The notes beneath the pieces were generated by a model, which saw nothing but the letters and a program-made list of their open reading frames with translations, made no database searches and was not told the DNA's origin. Below, piece by piece: positions 31,301-38,802 of a stretch of DNA of 64,000 bases. Origin of the DNA: Thermomonas flagellata (lineage in GTDB: Bacteria > Pseudomonadota > Gammaproteobacteria > Xanthomonadales > Xanthomonadaceae); assembly GCF_022419185.1 (NCBI RefSeq), contig NZ_JAJOZK010000003.1, forward strand, positions 186,001 to 250,000, given 5' to 3'. The translations under genes were made by a program, and so were the position numbers. The first letter of the stretch is position 1. The number at the start of each line of letters is the position of its first letter.

Positions 31301-31559
31301 TGGTGATGGTGTACGGACCACCCACGCGCAGGCCGCGCGCCAGGTAGCGGCCATTGGCGTCGGTCACGGCGCGGCTGACGGTGCCCGACTCGACGTGGGT
31401 GATGGTCACCTCGGCGCCGGCGACCGGCTTGCCGTCGGCGGACGTCACCAGGCCGGTGATGCCGGCGGAGGTGCTCTGCGCGAACACGGGGGCCGCGGCG
31501 AGCGCCGCCATCAGGCCGAGCGACAGCCGGGACAGCCGTACGCGGTTCGGGTGGTTCAT
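28344..31559 (-). CDS. TonB-dependent outer-membrane receptor, Oar-like
   Basis: A 1071-residue outer-membrane protein. The signal peptide ends ...APVFA (cleavage after residue 27). A carboxypeptidase-regulatory-like domain follows (about 30-110, GITGLVTSADGKPVAGAEVTI), then a plug domain (about 140-260) and a long beta-barrel ending RVTLRYTF, with the C-terminal Phe needed for BAM recognition. This layout is the Oar/OmpA-related TonB receptor type, common in Lysobacteraceae and Myxococcus. The substrate is unknown; related receptors are linked to peptide or protein uptake or secretion. The start at 31559 has GAGGT 7 bases upstream. It stands alone between two terminator/promoter regions. Confidence 0.9.
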   Translation of the reverse strand: MNHPNRVRLSRLSLGLMAALAAAPVFAQSTSAGITGLVTSADGKPVAGAEVTITHVESGTVSRAVTDANGRYLARGLRVGGPYTITINKAGAGSDTEDNVYLGLDQINTVNAQLKNDVTTVATVVAVGSAGPVAFDSSNKGMGTNLSRKDLDNTPMPGRSIQDVARLDPRVVVTDQARGEISAMGQNSRFNNISVDAVGVNDPFGLEANGLPYVGTPISIDTIQEYNVATANYDVTTRRAIGANINAVTKSGTNDFKGSVYYSYTDAKNLTSDKPALFGGYKRKWDGGFTLGGPIVKDKLFFFAGYEKSEIIGPGPIIGPSDSNASTKIPGLTTAQINQIIQIAQSKGLVPGDLGASSVNTDSKRAVIKFDWNINDAHRASLRYNRVDETEPVINGFSNTSVALSSYWYQRHRKNDNYVLNLYDDWSDSFSTEASISYTDYFVLRNGLLGDMPQVVINLGGGTGAGTAPTVNLGEEQFSHINELGVKTWRGFFAGTWFTGSHSVKFGFDYNSDKIYNLFGRTQFGAYIFNGIANFQSGNYYQYDLYRPAPGYTIADVAARWKLDQWGLFIQDDWQVTDRLSVQYGLRYDLAKTGDKPIYNQAFFTAFGFRNDNTVDGKSLLQPRVSFNYQFDSERLAQLRGGLGLFQGQALGVWLTNPYQNNGITVKTYSIRNSANNPAISAQYPFSGDPYNQVVPPPASAQMAVDTLAPGFKQPSVWKGSLGLDVELPWDGIVATAEWEGLKVKDGIFYRNLNIGAPTATLPDGRFSYYCLGTGGTIGTPASRNRCNANSAFAQAVTVLDNTKKGEANYLTFSLKRPFKDDWSWSLAYTHGYATEVNPGTSSQASSNFSNNWWVNPNEDVAGISNYSIRDRVTASFTWQHRFFGNYVTSVSAFYDGHTGQPYSWVFGNDANGDSYARDLVYIPRMGDVNFAAGTSPTVIQQFWDFIASDPYLRTHQGQIAERNRANSPWVNRLDVSLRQELPGLMAGHKGEIRLDVYNFLNALNKKWGQEERISFPFGRTLANYAGVGADGKYIYSLPVVNGQYTPTALGLYDTNAISRWQVRVTLRYTF

Positions 31560-31693
31560 GGTGTTGACCTCGGGAGTTGACGGTTGGTGGTGGAACGATC
31601 GGCGTTGCGACACGCAGGCGACCCACCCGCCCGCATGGGCATGGTCGGATCGTCAGGACTTCTGGCCCGGCGGCAGAACCGCTGGTTCACCAA

Positions 31694-31699
31694 ATATTA
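31694..31699 (-). promoter_or_regulatory. Possible -10 box for the TonB receptor
   Basis: TAATAT (5 of 6 with one shift) lies in a short AT-rich stretch, TGTTAATATTTGG, within the 221-base gap between the MarC gene and the receptor. No convincing -35 is present, and it would leave a leader of about 130 bases. Nothing else stands out in this gap. Confidence 0.3.
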
Positions 31700-31780
31700 A
31701 CACGATAGGCCGCGCACATGACGAAACCATGACAGCCGCGCGGCAAGCGTCATGCGCGCCGGGACGCGGCGCGCGGCGGG

Positions 31781-32377
31781 TCAGGCGGCGGCGCCGCGCA
31801 GGTAGCCGGCCAGGCCGTCCAGCAGCATCTGCACCGAGATGGCCACGATCACCATCCCCATCAGGCGTTCGATCGCGGTCAGGGCGCGGGTGCCGAGCAG
31901 GCGCTTGAGGTAGGTGGCCGAGAACAGGATCGCCGCGGTCGCGGCCCAGGCCAGCACCAGCGCCAGCATCCAGTCGCCCATCCGGTGCGGCTCCTGACTG
32001 CCCAGCAGCATCACTGCGGCCATCCCGGAGGGGCCGGCGATCAGCGGGATCGCCATCGGCACGATGAACGGCTCGCCGCCCGGGACCTCCCCCATCACCC
32101 CCTCCGGGGTCGGGAAGATCATGCGCAGGCCGATCAGGAACAGCACGATGCCGCCGGCGATCGAGACCGACTCCTGGCGCAGGTGCATCAGTTCCAGGGC
32201 GTACTGGCCACCCCACAGGAACAGCATCAGCACCGCCAGCGCGATCAGCAGCTCGCGCACCAGAATCCGGCGCTGGCGCGCCGGCGGCAGGCCCTTGAGC
32301 AGGCTCAGGAAGACCGGGATGTTGCCCAGCGGGTCGAGGATGAAGAACAGCAGGACGGCGGCGGAGACGACGGTCAT
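31781..32377 (-). CDS. MarC-family integral membrane protein
   Basis: A 198-residue inner-membrane protein with six predicted helices. It begins MTVVSAAVLLFFILDPLGNIPVFLSLLKGL, the MarC/YhgN signature, and has the typical ERLMGMVIVAISVQMLLDG at the end. The function of the family is unsettled; the early link to multidrug resistance was not upheld. The ATG overlaps the stop of the upstream SDR gene (ATGA), so grxD, the SDR gene and marC probably form one transcript. Confidence 0.9.
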   Translation of the reverse strand: MTVVSAAVLLFFILDPLGNIPVFLSLLKGLPPARQRRILVRELLIALAVLMLFLWGGQYALELMHLRQESVSIAGGIVLFLIGLRMIFPTPEGVMGEVPGGEPFIVPMAIPLIAGPSGMAAVMLLGSQEPHRMGDWMLALVLAWAATAAILFSATYLKRLLGTRALTAIERLMGMVIVAISVQMLLDGLAGYLRGAAA

Positions 32378-33105
32378 GCCGGCCGCGGCTCCGGCGTGGC
32401 GTCCACCACCTGCCCGCGCAGGGCGGCGGCCGCGGGCGAGAGCAGGTGCACGCAGGCGGCGGCGTAGTCCGACGGCGGCCGCGCCTGGGTGTCGGTGTTG
32501 GGCTGGAAGGCGCGCGCGCGCAGGGCGGTGCGCATCGGCCCCGGGCGCAGGCCGCTGACGCGCGGCCCGGCCGCGCCCAACTCGGCCTGCAGCATCGGCA
32601 CCAGCGCCGCCAGCGCGGCCTGGGCCAGCCCGTAGCCGCCCCAGAACGCGCCCTCGCCGCCGCAGCGGGCGGGCGCGTCCAGCGCGAACACCACTGCGCC
32701 GTCGGGTGCGCCCGCCAGCAGCGGCAGGCAGGCCTGGGTCAGCCACCAGCGCGCGGTGAGATCGACATGGAGGGCGCGCGCGAAGTCGGCCGGATCGGTG
32801 TGCTGCAACGGGGTCAGGCCGCGGAACTCGGCGGCGCAGTGCAGCACCCCGTCCAGCCGCCCGCAGCCCGCGGCGATGCGGTCGGCCATCTCCAGGTAGT
32901 CGTCCGGGCCGGCGCCCTCGAGGTCGAGCGGGTACAGCGCCGGCGCCGGCCCCTGCGCCGCGATCGCATCGTGCAGGCGCTCCAGCGCCGGCACCCGGCG
33001 TCCGAGCAGCACCAGCTCCGCCCCGGCGCGCGCGCAGGCGGCGGCGGCGGCCGCGCCCAGCCCGCCGGTCGCGCCGGTCACCAGGATCACCCGCCCGGCC
33101 AGCAC
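32374..33105 (-). CDS. YciK-like short-chain dehydrogenase, catalytic lysine missing
   Basis: A 243-residue SDR-fold protein with a GTG start at 33105, 5 bases after the grxD stop and with AAGGG 9 bases upstream. The cofactor motif TGATGGLG (10-17) is intact, and the size and overall sequence resemble E. coli YciK. The active-site signature YxxxK is changed: Tyr158 is present, but Gln162 stands where Lys should be, and there is no Ser between about 136 and 158. It may bind NAD(P) without normal dehydrogenase activity. Translation is coupled to marC downstream. The fold assignment is firm; the activity is unknown. Confidence 0.82.
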   Translation of the reverse strand: MLAGRVILVTGATGGLGAAAAAACARAGAELVLLGRRVPALERLHDAIAAQGPAPALYPLDLEGAGPDDYLEMADRIAAGCGRLDGVLHCAAEFRGLTPLQHTDPADFARALHVDLTARWWLTQACLPLLAGAPDGAVVFALDAPARCGGEGAFWGGYGLAQAALAALVPMLQAELGAAGPRVSGLRPGPMRTALRARAFQPNTDTQARPPSDYAAACVHLLSPAAAALRGQVVDATPEPRPA

Positions 33106-33110
33106 CCGGC

Positions 33111-33440
33111 TCAGCCCTTGGCCTGCTGGGCGTCCGCGACCAGGCGCGCCAGTTCGCCGGACTCGGCCAGTTCCACGGTGATGTCGCAGCCGCCGATCAG
33201 CTCGCCGTTGATGAACAGCTGCGGGAAGGTCGGCCAGTCGGAATAGCGCGGCAGGTTGGCGCGGATCTCCGGCTCCGCCAGCACGTTCACGGTGTGCAGC
33301 TGGGTGGCGCCGGCGGCCTTGAGCGCCTGCACCGCGCGGCTGGAGAACCCGCACATCGGGAACTGCGGGGTGCCCTTCATGAACAGGACGATCGGATGGC
33401 CTTCGATTTCGGCGCGGATGCGCTCTTCGATGGTGGACAT
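33111..33440 (-). CDS. grxD: Monothiol glutaredoxin GrxD
   Basis: A 109-residue CGFS-type glutaredoxin that carries and delivers [2Fe-2S] clusters, often with BolA. The active site is CGFS at 30-33, in TPQFPMCGFSSRAVQAL; the glutathione-binding WPTFPQLFINGELIGGCD is also present. E. coli Grx4 has 115 residues. It is divergent from sodB across an AT-rich promoter region, joining two iron- and oxidative-stress genes. Confidence 0.95.
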   Translation of the reverse strand: MSTIEERIRAEIEGHPIVLFMKGTPQFPMCGFSSRAVQALKAAGATQLHTVNVLAEPEIRANLPRYSDWPTFPQLFINGELIGGCDITVELAESGELARLVADAQQAKG

Positions 33441-33498
33441 GGGGTGGGCTCCGGCAGGCATGGCCCGCCGCTGCACGCGGCGGCGACGGGCGCGGCGA

Positions 33499-33514
33499 TA
33501 GAATGGATAGTGTA
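33499..33514. promoter_or_regulatory. Divergent -10 boxes between grxD and sodB
   Basis: TAGAAT on the plus strand (33499-33504) faces sodB and TACACT on the minus strand (33514-33509) faces grxD, in an AT-rich patch within GC-rich DNA. Neither has a good -35. Shared control of the two genes is possible. Confidence 0.4.
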
Positions 33515-33566
33515 AATCCTCGCGCGGCCCCGCCCGCACCCGCCCGCCAACGACAGGAGCCAGACC

Positions 33567-34145
33567 GTGGCCATCGAACTGCCCCCCCTGCCCTACGACC
33601 GCACCGCCCTGGAGCCGCACATCTCCGCGGAGACCCTCGACTACCACTACGGCAAGCACCACAAGGCCTACGTGGACAACCTCAACAAGCTGATCGAAGG
33701 CACCGAGTACGCCGACACCCCGCTGGAGGAGATCGTGCGCACCTCGCAGGGCGCGGTGTTCAACAACGCCGCCCAGGTGTGGAACCACACCTTCTACTGG
33801 CATTGCCTCTCGCCCAGCGGCGGCGGCCGCCCGGGCGGGCGCCTGGCCGAGGCGATCGACGCCGCGTTCGGCAGCTTCGAGAAGTTCCAGGAGGACTTCA
33901 CCAAGACCGCGATCGGCACCTTCGGCTCCGGCTGGGGCTGGCTGGTGCAGCGCCCGGACGGCCGCCTGGCGCTGGCCAGCACCTCCAACGCCGGCACCCC
34001 GCTGACCGGCGAGGACACCCCGCTGCTGACCTGCGACGTGTGGGAACACGCCTACTACATCGACTACCGCAACCTGCGCCCGAAGTACCTGGAGGCGTTC
34101 TGGAAGCTGGTGAACTGGGACTTCGTGGCCGCGCAGATGCGCTGA
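33567..34145 (+). CDS. sodB: Superoxide dismutase, Fe type
   Basis: Converts superoxide to hydrogen peroxide and oxygen in the cytoplasm. The 192-residue length equals typical FeSOD. Metal ligands are visible: His27 in DYHYGKHH, the His of [13 protein letters not shown], and the Asp and His of [22 protein letters not shown] and FGSGWGWLV favour the iron form over manganese. The start is GTG at 33567 with AGGAG 7 bases upstream. It stands alone and converges on purK through a shared hairpin. Confidence 0.95.
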   Translation: MAIELPPLPYDRTALEPHISAETLDYHYGKHHKAYVDNLNKLIEGTEYADTPLEEIVRTSQGAVFNNAAQVWNHTFYWHCLSPSGGGRPGGRLAEAIDAAFGSFEKFQEDFTKTAIGTFGSGWGWLVQRPDGRLALASTSNAGTPLTGEDTPLLTCDVWEHAYYIDYRNLRPKYLEAFWKLVNWDFVAAQMR

Positions 34146-34168
34146 CCTGCGCACCTGCGGATGCCTGC

Positions 34169-34194
34169 CGACGGCCGGGACCTCCCGGCCGTCG
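34169..34194. terminator. Hairpin between convergent sodB and purK
   Basis: CGACGGCCGGGA and TCCCGGCCGTCG form a perfect 12-bp stem with only two bases between the arms (effective loop of four). There is no T-run on either side. Its placement between convergent stops suggests a bidirectional terminator. Confidence 0.6.
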
Positions 34195-34199
34195 CCGTG

Positions 34200-35366
34200 T
34201 CAGGCCGCACGCTCGCCGGAATCCGCGTCGGTCAGCCGCGCCAGCACCGGCGCCACCTGCGCCTGCCGGCCCAGCGCGTCGCCGATGCGCCGCAGCGCCG
34301 CCGCCAGTTCCTGCGGGCTGTCGGCGCGCACGGTGGCATGGCCGACCTTGCGCCCCGCACGCGGCGGCTTGCCATAGTCGTGCCAGTGCCCGCCGGGCTC
34401 GGCCAGCACCGGCCGCGGATCCGGCAGCGTGCCGACCCAGTTGAGCATGCAGGCGTGGCCGCGCATGCGGGTGTCGCCCAGCGGCAGGCCCAGCACCGCG
34501 CGCAGGTGGTTCTGGAACTGGCTGGTCTCGCTGCCTTCGATCGTCCAGTGCCCGGAGTTGTGCACGCGCGGGGCCATCTCGTTGGCCAGCAGCGCGCCGT
34601 CGCGGCAGAACAGCTCCAGCGCGAACACGCCGACGTAGCCCAGCGCCTCGGCCAGCGTGCGCGCATGCGCCAGCGCGGCTGCCTCCAGCGCCGCGTCCAC
34701 CGGCGCGGGCGCCAGGCTGGCCGAGAGCACGCCCTCGACGTGCCAGTTCTCGGTCAGCGGCCAGGCGCGGAACTGCCCGTCGCGGCCGCGCACGGCCAGC
34801 ACCGACAGCTCGCGCTGGAAGGCGACGAAGCCCTCGAGGATCAGCCCCACCGTCGCCGCCTGCGCGCCCAGGGCATCCCAAGCAGCGTCTACGTCGGCCG
34901 GGGTCTTGATCCGGAACTGGCCCTTGCCGTCGTAGCCCAGCCGGCGCGTCTTGAGGATGCAGGGCGTGCCGAGCGCGGCCACCGCGGCATCCAGCGCGGC
35001 ACGGTCGGGCACGTCCGCGAACGGCGGCACCGGGATGCCCAGTTCGCGGAACAGGGTCTTCTCGGCCAGCCGGTCCTGGGCCACGGCGAGCGCACGCGGA
35101 TTCGGGAACACCGGCACCTGGCCGGTGAGCCATTGCGCCGATTCCGCCGGCACATTCTCGAAATCGAAGGTCGCCACGTCGATCCGCGCGGCGAAGTCGG
35201 CGAGCGCGGCCGGATCGGTGTAGTCGCCGACCACCATCGGCGCGAACTGGCCAGCGCAGGCGTCGGCGGCGCTGTCGAGCACCAAAAACCGCAGCCCGAG
35301 CGGCGCCCCCGCCAGCGCCAGCATCCGCGCCAGCTGCCCGCCGCCGAGGATGCCGACCGTGGTCAT
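34200..35366 (-). CDS. purK: 5-(carboxyamino)imidazole ribonucleotide synthase
   Basis: ATP-grasp enzyme of purine synthesis that carboxylates AIR to N5-CAIR with bicarbonate. It has 388 residues (E. coli 355). The N-terminus [18 protein letters not shown] is the family signature; the ATP-grasp core includes [25 protein letters not shown] and [13 protein letters not shown]. Its ATG overlaps the purE stop (ATGA), so product transfer to PurE is matched by coupled expression. Confidence 0.97.
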   Translation of the reverse strand: MTTVGILGGGQLARMLALAGAPLGLRFLVLDSAADACAGQFAPMVVGDYTDPAALADFAARIDVATFDFENVPAESAQWLTGQVPVFPNPRALAVAQDRLAEKTLFRELGIPVPPFADVPDRAALDAAVAALGTPCILKTRRLGYDGKGQFRIKTPADVDAAWDALGAQAATVGLILEGFVAFQRELSVLAVRGRDGQFRAWPLTENWHVEGVLSASLAPAPVDAALEAAALAHARTLAEALGYVGVFALELFCRDGALLANEMAPRVHNSGHWTIEGSETSQFQNHLRAVLGLPLGDTRMRGHACMLNWVGTLPDPRPVLAEPGGHWHDYGKPPRAGRKVGHATVRADSPQELAAALRRIGDALGRQAQVAPVLARLTDADSGERAA

Positions 35367-35869
35367 GCGCGCGGGTCGGCGTGCGCCAGCACGTCCTCGG
35401 TCTGGCGCGCGCGGAACGCGGCCAGGCGCGCGGCGAGCGCCGGGTCGGTGGTGGCCAGCAGCGCCGCCGCGAACAGCGCCGCGTTGGCGGCGCCGGCCTG
35501 GCCGATGGCGAAGGTGGCCACGGGGATCCCGGCCGGCATCTGCACGATCGACAGCAGCGAGTCCAGGCCGTTGAGGGCTTTGCTCTGCACCGGCACGCCG
35601 AGCACCGGCAGCGCGGTCTTGGCCGCCAGCATCCCCGGCAGGTGGGCAGCGCCGCCGGCGCCCGCGATGATCGCGCGCAGCCCGCGCGCGGCGGCCTGCT
35701 CGGCATAGGCGAACATCGCGTCCGGGGTGCGGTGCGCGGACACCACCTGTACCTCGTGCGCCACGCCCAGGGCCTCCAGCCGCGCCGCGGCGTGCTGCAT
35801 GGTCTCCCAGTCGGAGCGCGAGCCCATCACGATGCCGACCTGCGGCGCGCCGTCCTGCCCGATCGCCAT
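35363..35869 (-). CDS. purE: N5-CAIR mutase, PurE class I
   Basis: Converts N5-CAIR to CAIR, the step after PurK. It has 168 residues (E. coli 169). [14 protein letters not shown] and [15 protein letters not shown] hold the conserved binding residues, and [11 protein letters not shown] is also typical. The start MAIGQDG at 35869 has GGAGG 5 bases upstream; a TTG at 35899 is a less likely start. A TAGAAT box on the minus strand (35914-35909) about 40 bases upstream is a possible -10. Confidence 0.96.
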   Translation of the reverse strand: MAIGQDGAPQVGIVMGSRSDWETMQHAAARLEALGVAHEVQVVSAHRTPDAMFAYAEQAAARGLRAIIAGAGGAAHLPGMLAAKTALPVLGVPVQSKALNGLDSLLSIVQMPAGIPVATFAIGQAGAANAALFAAALLATTDPALAARLAAFRARQTEDVLAHADPRA

Positions 35870-35944
35870 CGCCGCCTCCACGCGCAAGCTGCCAGCCAAG
35901 GAGGCGCTATTCTAGCCGCCCCGCTCCACTGCCCGGCATCCCGA

Positions 35945-36214
35945 ATGGACCGCACCCTGCTCGACCTGCTGGTCTGCCCCGCCACCCACCAGCCGCTGGC
36001 GCTGCTGGAGGCGGACGCACTGGCCGCGCTCAACCGCGCGATCGCCGCCGGCCGGGTGCAGCGCGCGGACGGCAGCGCGCAGGCGGCGCCGCTGGCCGCG
36101 GCGCTGGTCACCCGCGACCGCCGCACGGTCTACCGGATCGACGACGGCATCCCGGTGCTGCTGGTGGAGGAGGCGATCGCCACCGCGCAGGTGGACGGCT
36201 TCCCCGGCGCATGA
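35945..36214 (+). CDS. Trm112-family protein (YcaR/UPF0434-like)
   Basis: An 89-residue protein beginning MDRTLLDLLVCPATHQPL and containing YRIDDGIPVLLVEEA, both typical of the Trm112/YcaR family. Only one cysteine of the usual CPxC is present, so it probably binds no zinc. Family members elsewhere act as small stabilising partners of methyltransferases; the bacterial role is unclear. The stop overlaps the nadC start (ATGA). A TATTCT box at 35908-35913 is a possible -10 that overlaps the one facing purE. Confidence 0.85.
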   Translation: MDRTLLDLLVCPATHQPLALLEADALAALNRAIAAGRVQRADGSAQAAPLAAALVTRDRRTVYRIDDGIPVLLVEEAIATAQVDGFPGA

Positions 36215-37080
36215 ACGCCCCGCTGCCCGCGCCGGCCGCGGACGCGGTCGCCGCCGACGCCGCGCGCGCGCTGGCCGAGGACCTCGGCACCGGCGACGTC
36301 ACCGCGGCGCTGCTGCCGGATCGCCCCGAGCAGGCCTACCTGCTGTGCAAGGAGCCGTGCGTGCTGGCCGGCCAAGCCTGGTTCGAAGCCTGCCACCGCG
36401 CGCTCGACCCGCAGGTACGGATCGCGTGGCGGCATGCCGACGGCGACCGGGTGGCAGCCGGCACGGTGGTGGCCGTCCTGCACGGCCGCGCGCGCGCGCT
36501 GGTCAGCGCCGAGCGCGCCGCGCTCAACTTCGTGCAGACCCTGAGCGGCACCGCCACCACCACCGCGCGCTACGTGCAGGCGGTGCGCGGCACCGGCGCG
36601 CGCATCCTCGACACCCGCAAGACCCTGCCCGGCCTGCGCCTGGCGCAAAAGTACGCGGTCCGCGCCGGCGGCGGCGAGAACCACCGGATCGGCCTGTACG
36701 ACGCGGTGATGCTCAAGGAGAACCACATCCGTGCGTTCGGCGCGGTGGCGCAGGCCATCGCCGCCGCGCGCGCGGCCCAGCCCGGCCTGCCGCTGATCGT
36801 CGAGGTGGAGACTTTGGACGAACTGCGGCAGGCGCTGGACGCCGGCTGCACGCGGGTGCTGGTGGACGACTTCGACCCGGCCATGCGCCGCGAGGCCGTG
36901 CGGATCGCCAAGGGCGCGCCCTACCACGGCCGCATCCCGCTGGAGGTGTCCGGCGGGGTCGACCTGGCCGGCGTGCGCGCGATCGCCGAGGACGGGGTGG
37001 ACTGCATCTCCATCGGCGCCCTGACCAAGCACGTGCACGCGATCGACTTCTCGATGAAGCTGGGCCCGGCGCCGGGCTGA
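36211..37080 (+). CDS. nadC: Nicotinate-nucleotide pyrophosphorylase (carboxylating)
   Basis: Makes nicotinate mononucleotide from quinolinate and PRPP in NAD synthesis. It has 289 residues (E. coli 297). Family motifs EDLGTGDVTAALLP, ERAALNFVQTLSGTATTT, LDTRKTLPGLR, GGGENHRIGLYDAVMLKENH and SGGVDL are all intact. Translation is coupled to the Trm112-like gene upstream. A 112-base gap with nothing notable follows. Confidence 0.97.
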   Translation: MNAPLPAPAADAVAADAARALAEDLGTGDVTAALLPDRPEQAYLLCKEPCVLAGQAWFEACHRALDPQVRIAWRHADGDRVAAGTVVAVLHGRARALVSAERAALNFVQTLSGTATTTARYVQAVRGTGARILDTRKTLPGLRLAQKYAVRAGGGENHRIGLYDAVMLKENHIRAFGAVAQAIAAARAAQPGLPLIVEVETLDELRQALDAGCTRVLVDDFDPAMRREAVRIAKGAPYHGRIPLEVSGGVDLAGVRAIAEDGVDCISIGALTKHVHAIDFSMKLGPAPG

Positions 37081-37192
37081 GCGCGCCGCCCCCCGCGCGC
37101 GAACGCCATCCGGCGCATCCGGCCCACCCGCGCGCGCCGCGCGGACGCCGCGCGGCTTGCACCAGGGGGCGGCGCTGGCGACCATAGCCGCG

Positions 37193-37540
37193 ATGGAAAC
37201 CTTCTTGCTGCTGATGCTGCTCGGCGCCGCCGGGTTCTTCTTTTTCACCGCGGCGCGCGCGGCCGCCGAACGCGCCGCGCAGATCGGCCGCGATGCCTGC
37301 GCCGCGGCCGGGGTGCAGTGGCTGGACCAATCCGTGCACGCCACCGGCATGCGCCTGCGCCGGCGCGCGGACGGCTGGCTCGGGATCGAGCGCACCTTCC
37401 GCTTCGAGTACTCCGAGGACGGCCAGGACCGCCACGTCGGGCGGATGGTGCTGCTCGGCGACACCCTGGTCGGGTTCTCCGGGCCGACCCGCGCGGCGCA
37501 GGCGGTGGTGCGGCGGTTCCCGGCCGCGGCGGAGCCCTGA
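37193..37540 (+). CDS. DUF3301 membrane-anchored protein
   Basis: A 115-residue protein of unknown function with one N-terminal transmembrane helix (about 3-21, METFLLLMLLGAAGFFFFTAAR) and a small cytoplasmic domain containing WLDQSVHATGMRLRRR and RTFRFEYSEDGQDRHVGRM, typical of DUF3301. The start at 37193 is chosen because the helix begins there. It is convergent with sspB. No function can be assigned. Confidence 0.8.
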   Translation: METFLLLMLLGAAGFFFFTAARAAAERAAQIGRDACAAAGVQWLDQSVHATGMRLRRRADGWLGIERTFRFEYSEDGQDRHVGRMVLLGDTLVGFSGPTRAAQAVVRRFPAAAEP

Positions 37541-37558
37541 GCGGCGCGCGCCCGCGCC

Positions 37559-38053
37559 TTACTTCACCACCCGCAGGTGGCCGCGCCGCGGCGGCGGGCG
37601 GTCGTCGTCGCCGGGACCGCTGTCGGCGTCGGTGTCCTCCGTACCGTAATCCGCACGCAGCGCCCCGAGCCCCTCGGGTTCCGGCGCCGGTTCCGGATCC
37701 ACGTCCACCGGCGGTACCCGCGGATCCTCCGGCAAGGCCATGCCCTGCCCGGTCTCGCGCGCGTAGATCGCGACCACCGCCGCGACCGGCACCACCACCG
37801 CCTGGCTGACCCCGCCGAAGCGGGCGGTGAAGCGCAGCGCGTCGTCCTCCATCTGCAGGTGGGCGACCGCGCGCTCGGCGATGTTGAGCACGATCCGCCC
37901 GTCCTGCACCGCATGCGCCGGCACCCGCACGCCGGGGCGGGTGGCGTCCACCAGCACGTACGGGGTCATGCCGTTGTCCACGATCCACTCGTACAGCGCG
38001 CGCAGCAGGTACGGGCGCTGGCTGGTCATCGGCGGCGGCACGGCGGCGGTCAT
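37559..38053 (-). CDS. sspB: ClpXP protease specificity-enhancing factor SspB
   Basis: Adaptor that brings ssrA-tagged proteins to ClpXP. It has 164 residues. The folded substrate-binding domain begins TSQRPYLLRALYEWIVDNGMTPY and runs to about 110, followed by an acidic, Pro-rich linker. The last residues, RRGHLRVVK, are the ClpX-binding XB tail. It starts 7 bases after the sspA stop, as in other gammaproteobacteria. Confidence 0.95.
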   Translation of the reverse strand: MTAAVPPPMTSQRPYLLRALYEWIVDNGMTPYVLVDATRPGVRVPAHAVQDGRIVLNIAERAVAHLQMEDDALRFTARFGGVSQAVVVPVAAVVAIYARETGQGMALPEDPRVPPVDVDPEPAPEPEGLGALRADYGTEDTDADSGPGDDDRPPPRRGHLRVVK

Positions 38054-38060
38054 GCGCGGC

Positions 38061-38699
38061 TCAGGCCGGGATCTCGCGCAGCTGCTTCTCCTGCTCGGTC
38101 AGGCTGCGGGTGAAGCCGGGGTTGCGGAAGATGCGGTTGCCGTAGTCCTCGATCGCCTTGCCGTCCTTCGGCAGGCCGACCCCGAGCGCGTCCAGCCGCC
38201 AGATGATCGGCGCCATCGCGCAGTCGGCCAGGCTCATCTCCGGGTTGAGGAAGAACTTGCTGGCCTTGAACAGCGGCAGCGCGGCGGTCAACAGCTCCTT
38301 CAGGCGCTTGCGCCCGGCCTCGGCCTGCTGCTTGTTGCCGAGCTGGATCGCCTGCACCTGCGGCACCCAGTCGTGCTCGATGCGCAGCATCGCCAGGCGC
38401 AGGCGCGCGCGCGAGAGCGGGTCGACCGGCATCAGCGGCGGATGCGGGTAACGCTCGTCGAGGTATTCGCTGACCACGCTGGCCGCGTACAGCACCAGGT
38501 CGCGCTCGACCAGGGTCGGCACCGAGTGGTACGGGTTCAGATCCATCAGATCCTCGGGCGGGTTCTGCGGGTCCACCGGGATCATGTCGTAGGTCACGCC
38601 CTTGGCCGCCAGCACCAGGCGGACGCGGTGGCACAGCACGTCGTCGACCGCGGAAAACAGCGTCAGTGCATTGCGCATGCGCGTACTCACAGCCATCAT
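38061..38699 (-). CDS. sspA: Stringent starvation protein A
   Basis: A glutathione S-transferase-fold protein of 212 residues that binds RNA polymerase in E. coli and modulates stationary-phase and virulence genes. It has an N-terminal thioredoxin-like domain (about 10-85) with LFSAVDDVLCHRVRLVLAAKGV and DLNPYHSVPTLVERDLVLY, and an all-helical C-terminal domain. Start at 38699 has GGGAG 8 bases upstream; the next codon is also ATG. It follows petC by 103 bases that contain two palindromes. Confidence 0.94.
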   Translation of the reverse strand: MMAVSTRMRNALTLFSAVDDVLCHRVRLVLAAKGVTYDMIPVDPQNPPEDLMDLNPYHSVPTLVERDLVLYAASVVSEYLDERYPHPPLMPVDPLSRARLRLAMLRIEHDWVPQVQAIQLGNKQQAEAGRKRLKELLTAALPLFKASKFFLNPEMSLADCAMAPIIWRLDALGVGLPKDGKAIEDYGNRIFRNPGFTRSLTEQEKQLREIPA

Positions 38700-38712
38700 C
38701 TGCAGCACTCCC

Positions 38713-38763
38713 GCATCCGGCGCGCGCCGGATGCACCCGCGCCGCCCGCCCCATGCGGGCGGC
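38713..38763. repeat. Two adjacent palindromic hairpins between petC and sspA
   Basis: A perfect 22-base palindrome (38713-38734, GCATCCGGCGC plus complement) lies next to a 9-bp stem with a 5-base loop (38741-38749/38755-38763). There is no T-run. In RNA from the bc1 operon these would form two strong stems upstream of the sspA start, so they may end or protect the petABC message. Confidence 0.55.
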
Positions 38764-38802
38764 TGATTCGCATCGTTCCCGGCGCCGCGCAGATGGGCAT
38801 CG

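Noticed and set aside
25968-31580. A 1870-codon open frame on the plus strand across the kinase, ppnN and the TonB receptor
   Set aside because: It is an antisense/alternate-frame shadow produced by GC-rich codons; it overlaps three well-supported genes, is low-complexity and resembles no protein.
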